Positions 63,027-64,000 of a stretch of 64,000 nucleotides of DNA are shown here, piece by piece. The translations under genes were made by a program, and so were the position numbers. How positions within the stretch are numbered: the stretch's first letter is position 1; every line of letters begins with the position of its first letter. Source of the DNA: Cellulomonas sp. SG140 (lineage in GTDB: Bacteria > Actinomycetota > Actinomycetes > Actinomycetales > Cellulomonadaceae); assembly GCF_025770785.1 (NCBI RefSeq), contig NZ_JANZLA010000002.1, positions 1-64,000 of the forward strand, written 5' to 3'. The notes under the pieces are model-generated. The model had not been told where the DNA came from, made no database searches, and was given only the letters and a program-made list of their open reading frames with translations.

Positions 63027-63497
63027 GTGGTCAAGCCGACCGGGCGCAGCCTCGTCGCGGCCAACCGCAAGGCCCGCCACGACTACACGATCGAGGACGT
63101 CTACGAGGCCGGCGTCGTCCTCACCGGCACCGAGGTCAAGGCGCTGCGCGCCGGCCGGGCCTCCCTGGTGGACGGCTGGTGCGAGGTCGACGGCGGCGAG
63201 GCGTGGCTGCACGGCGTGCACATCCCCGAGTACTCGCAGGGCACGTGGACCAACCATGCTCCGCGGCGAAAGCGCAAGCTCCTGCTGCACCACGACGAGA
63301 TCGAGCGCCTCGCTGCCGGCACCCGGGAGAAGGGGCAGACGATCGTCCCGCTGTCCCTGTACTTCCTGGACGGGCGCGCCAAGGTGGAGATCGCCCTGGC
63401 CCGCGGCAAGAAGGACTGGGACAAGCGGCAGGCGCTGCGCGAGCGGCAGGACAGCCTCGAGGCGCAACGAGCCATCCGGGAGCGACGGGACCGGTGA
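63027..63497 (+). CDS. smpB: SsrA-binding protein SmpB
   Basis: 156 residues, GTG start. [39 protein letters not shown], then [13 protein letters not shown] and the basic C-terminal tail [20 protein letters not shown]. Binds tmRNA for trans-translation. A TAGGCT -10-like element lies upstream (62973). Confidence 0.96.
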   Translation: MVKPTGRSLVAANRKARHDYTIEDVYEAGVVLTGTEVKALRAGRASLVDGWCEVDGGEAWLHGVHIPEYSQGTWTNHAPRRKRKLLLHHDEIERLAAGTREKGQTIVPLSLYFLDGRAKVEIALARGKKDWDKRQALRERQDSLEAQRAIRERRDR

Positions 63498-64000
63498 GCA
63501 GGGGTAGGGACCGCGGGCGCACTGCAGCGGCTGCGTTGACGGCGCTCGGACTTCTCGCCGTCGTCACCGGGGGTCTGGTGGCGAGCGCCCGGCCCGCCAC
63601 GGCAGCGCCGCACGCGGCCGTGACCACGGGGCTGGCCACGACGGCGCCGACGGGCATCCAGACGGCCTCCGCTGGGCTCTCGCACAGGCCCGGGGACATG
63701 ACCGCGGGCCGTGAGGTGACGCGGTACGACGTGCGGGCGGACGTCGGTGCGGACGGCCGCACCCGCGTGACCATCGACCTGGACTTCGACTTCGGCAACG
63801 ACCCGGGCCACGGCCCGTACCTGACGCTGCCGACGCGGCAGCGGTACGACGACTCCCACGACCGCCTGTACCAGTACTCCGACATCACGGCGTCGAGCCC
63901 GACCGGGGCACCGGCGCACGTGAACAAGGAGAACGACCGGGACGCCATCGTCCTGCGGATCGGTGACCCGAAGAACGGCGACGTGCAGGGCGTGCAGACC
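63494..64000 (+). CDS. DUF2207 membrane protein, N-terminus (partial)
   Basis: 169 codons to the window end, GTG in a GTGA overlap with smpB. Signal peptide ([20 protein letters not shown]), then [27 protein letters not shown] and [19 protein letters not shown], the exported beta domain typical of DUF2207 (YciQ-like) proteins. Function unknown. Confidence 0.87.
   Translation, partial: MSRGRDRGRTAAAALTALGLLAVVTGGLVASARPATAAPHAAVTTGLATTAPTGIQTASAGLSHRPGDMTAGREVTRYDVRADVGADGRTRVTIDLDFDFGNDPGHGPYLTLPTRQRYDDSHDRLYQYSDITASSPTGAPAHVNKENDRDAIVLRIGDPKNGDVQGVQT

Overview
The window is high-GC actinobacterial DNA, probably from a Micrococcales/Cellulomonas-like host. Evidence for this is the actinobacterial 2-oxoglutarate decarboxylase (Kgd) N-terminus, the Tad pilus island, and the prfB-ftsE-ftsX-M23-smpB order. 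A complete prophage of about 48.9 kb (7236..56164) has inserted into the second Tad membrane-platform gene. The two gene halves (6915..7239 and 56161..56775) rejoin in frame across a 4-bp CAGG core into a 311-residue TadC. The recombinase is a large serine integrase at the right end of the prophage.

Host left flank (1..7239): kgd start (partial, minus), a histidine kinase/response regulator pair (minus), a secreted M15 peptidase, an aldose epimerase, then tadA-tadB-tadC(5' part). Host right flank (56161..64000): tadC(3' part), a Flp-like pilin, two TadE-like proteins and a TadG-like protein, prfB, ftsE, ftsX, an M23 coiled-coil peptidase, smpB and the start of a DUF2207 protein.

Prophage layout. 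Left arm (7.3-16.9 kb, minus): MazG-like, NrdH-like, sigma-like factor, phosphoesterase, split primase, resolvase-like nuclease, DnaB-like ATPase and Cas4-like nuclease. Next come a candidate repressor (17.2-17.7 kb, minus) and a divergent zinc-ribbon gene (17.9 kb, plus). The structural and lysis operon (18.2-37.8 kb) runs leftward from terminase through portal, MuF, scaffold, capsid, connectors, tail tube, frameshifted chaperones, tape measure and tail tip to lysin and holins. Three tRNAs and an HNH gene lie upstream of terminase (38.0-38.7 kb). A 1.5-kb region with no convincing gene (39.0-40.5 kb) is packed with GGGCCC repeats. The rightward early operon (40.5-54.6 kb) encodes many small proteins plus dNMP kinase, an RNA ligase, an SPFH protein, a lipoprotein, RtcB, an HNH protein and a phosphoesterase. 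The integrase (minus) closes the prophage.

Three things stand out. (1) Four copies of a type-II hammerhead ribozyme sit 54-58 nt upstream of start codons in the early operon (40894, 41237, 42975, 44675). They have an intact catalytic core, covarying stems and a conserved loop-I pseudoknot. (2) The same operon encodes RtcB, whose known substrates (2',3'-cyclic phosphate and 5'-OH ends) are exactly what hammerheads produce, plus a second RNA ligase. Together these could form a phage RNA processing, religation or circularisation system. (3) About 20 copies of an asymmetric 13-mer, GTGCAAGTGRCGC, are spread over both arms. Nearly all are oriented with transcription and several overlap promoters, like the stoperator system of L5/Bxb1-type mycobacteriophages.
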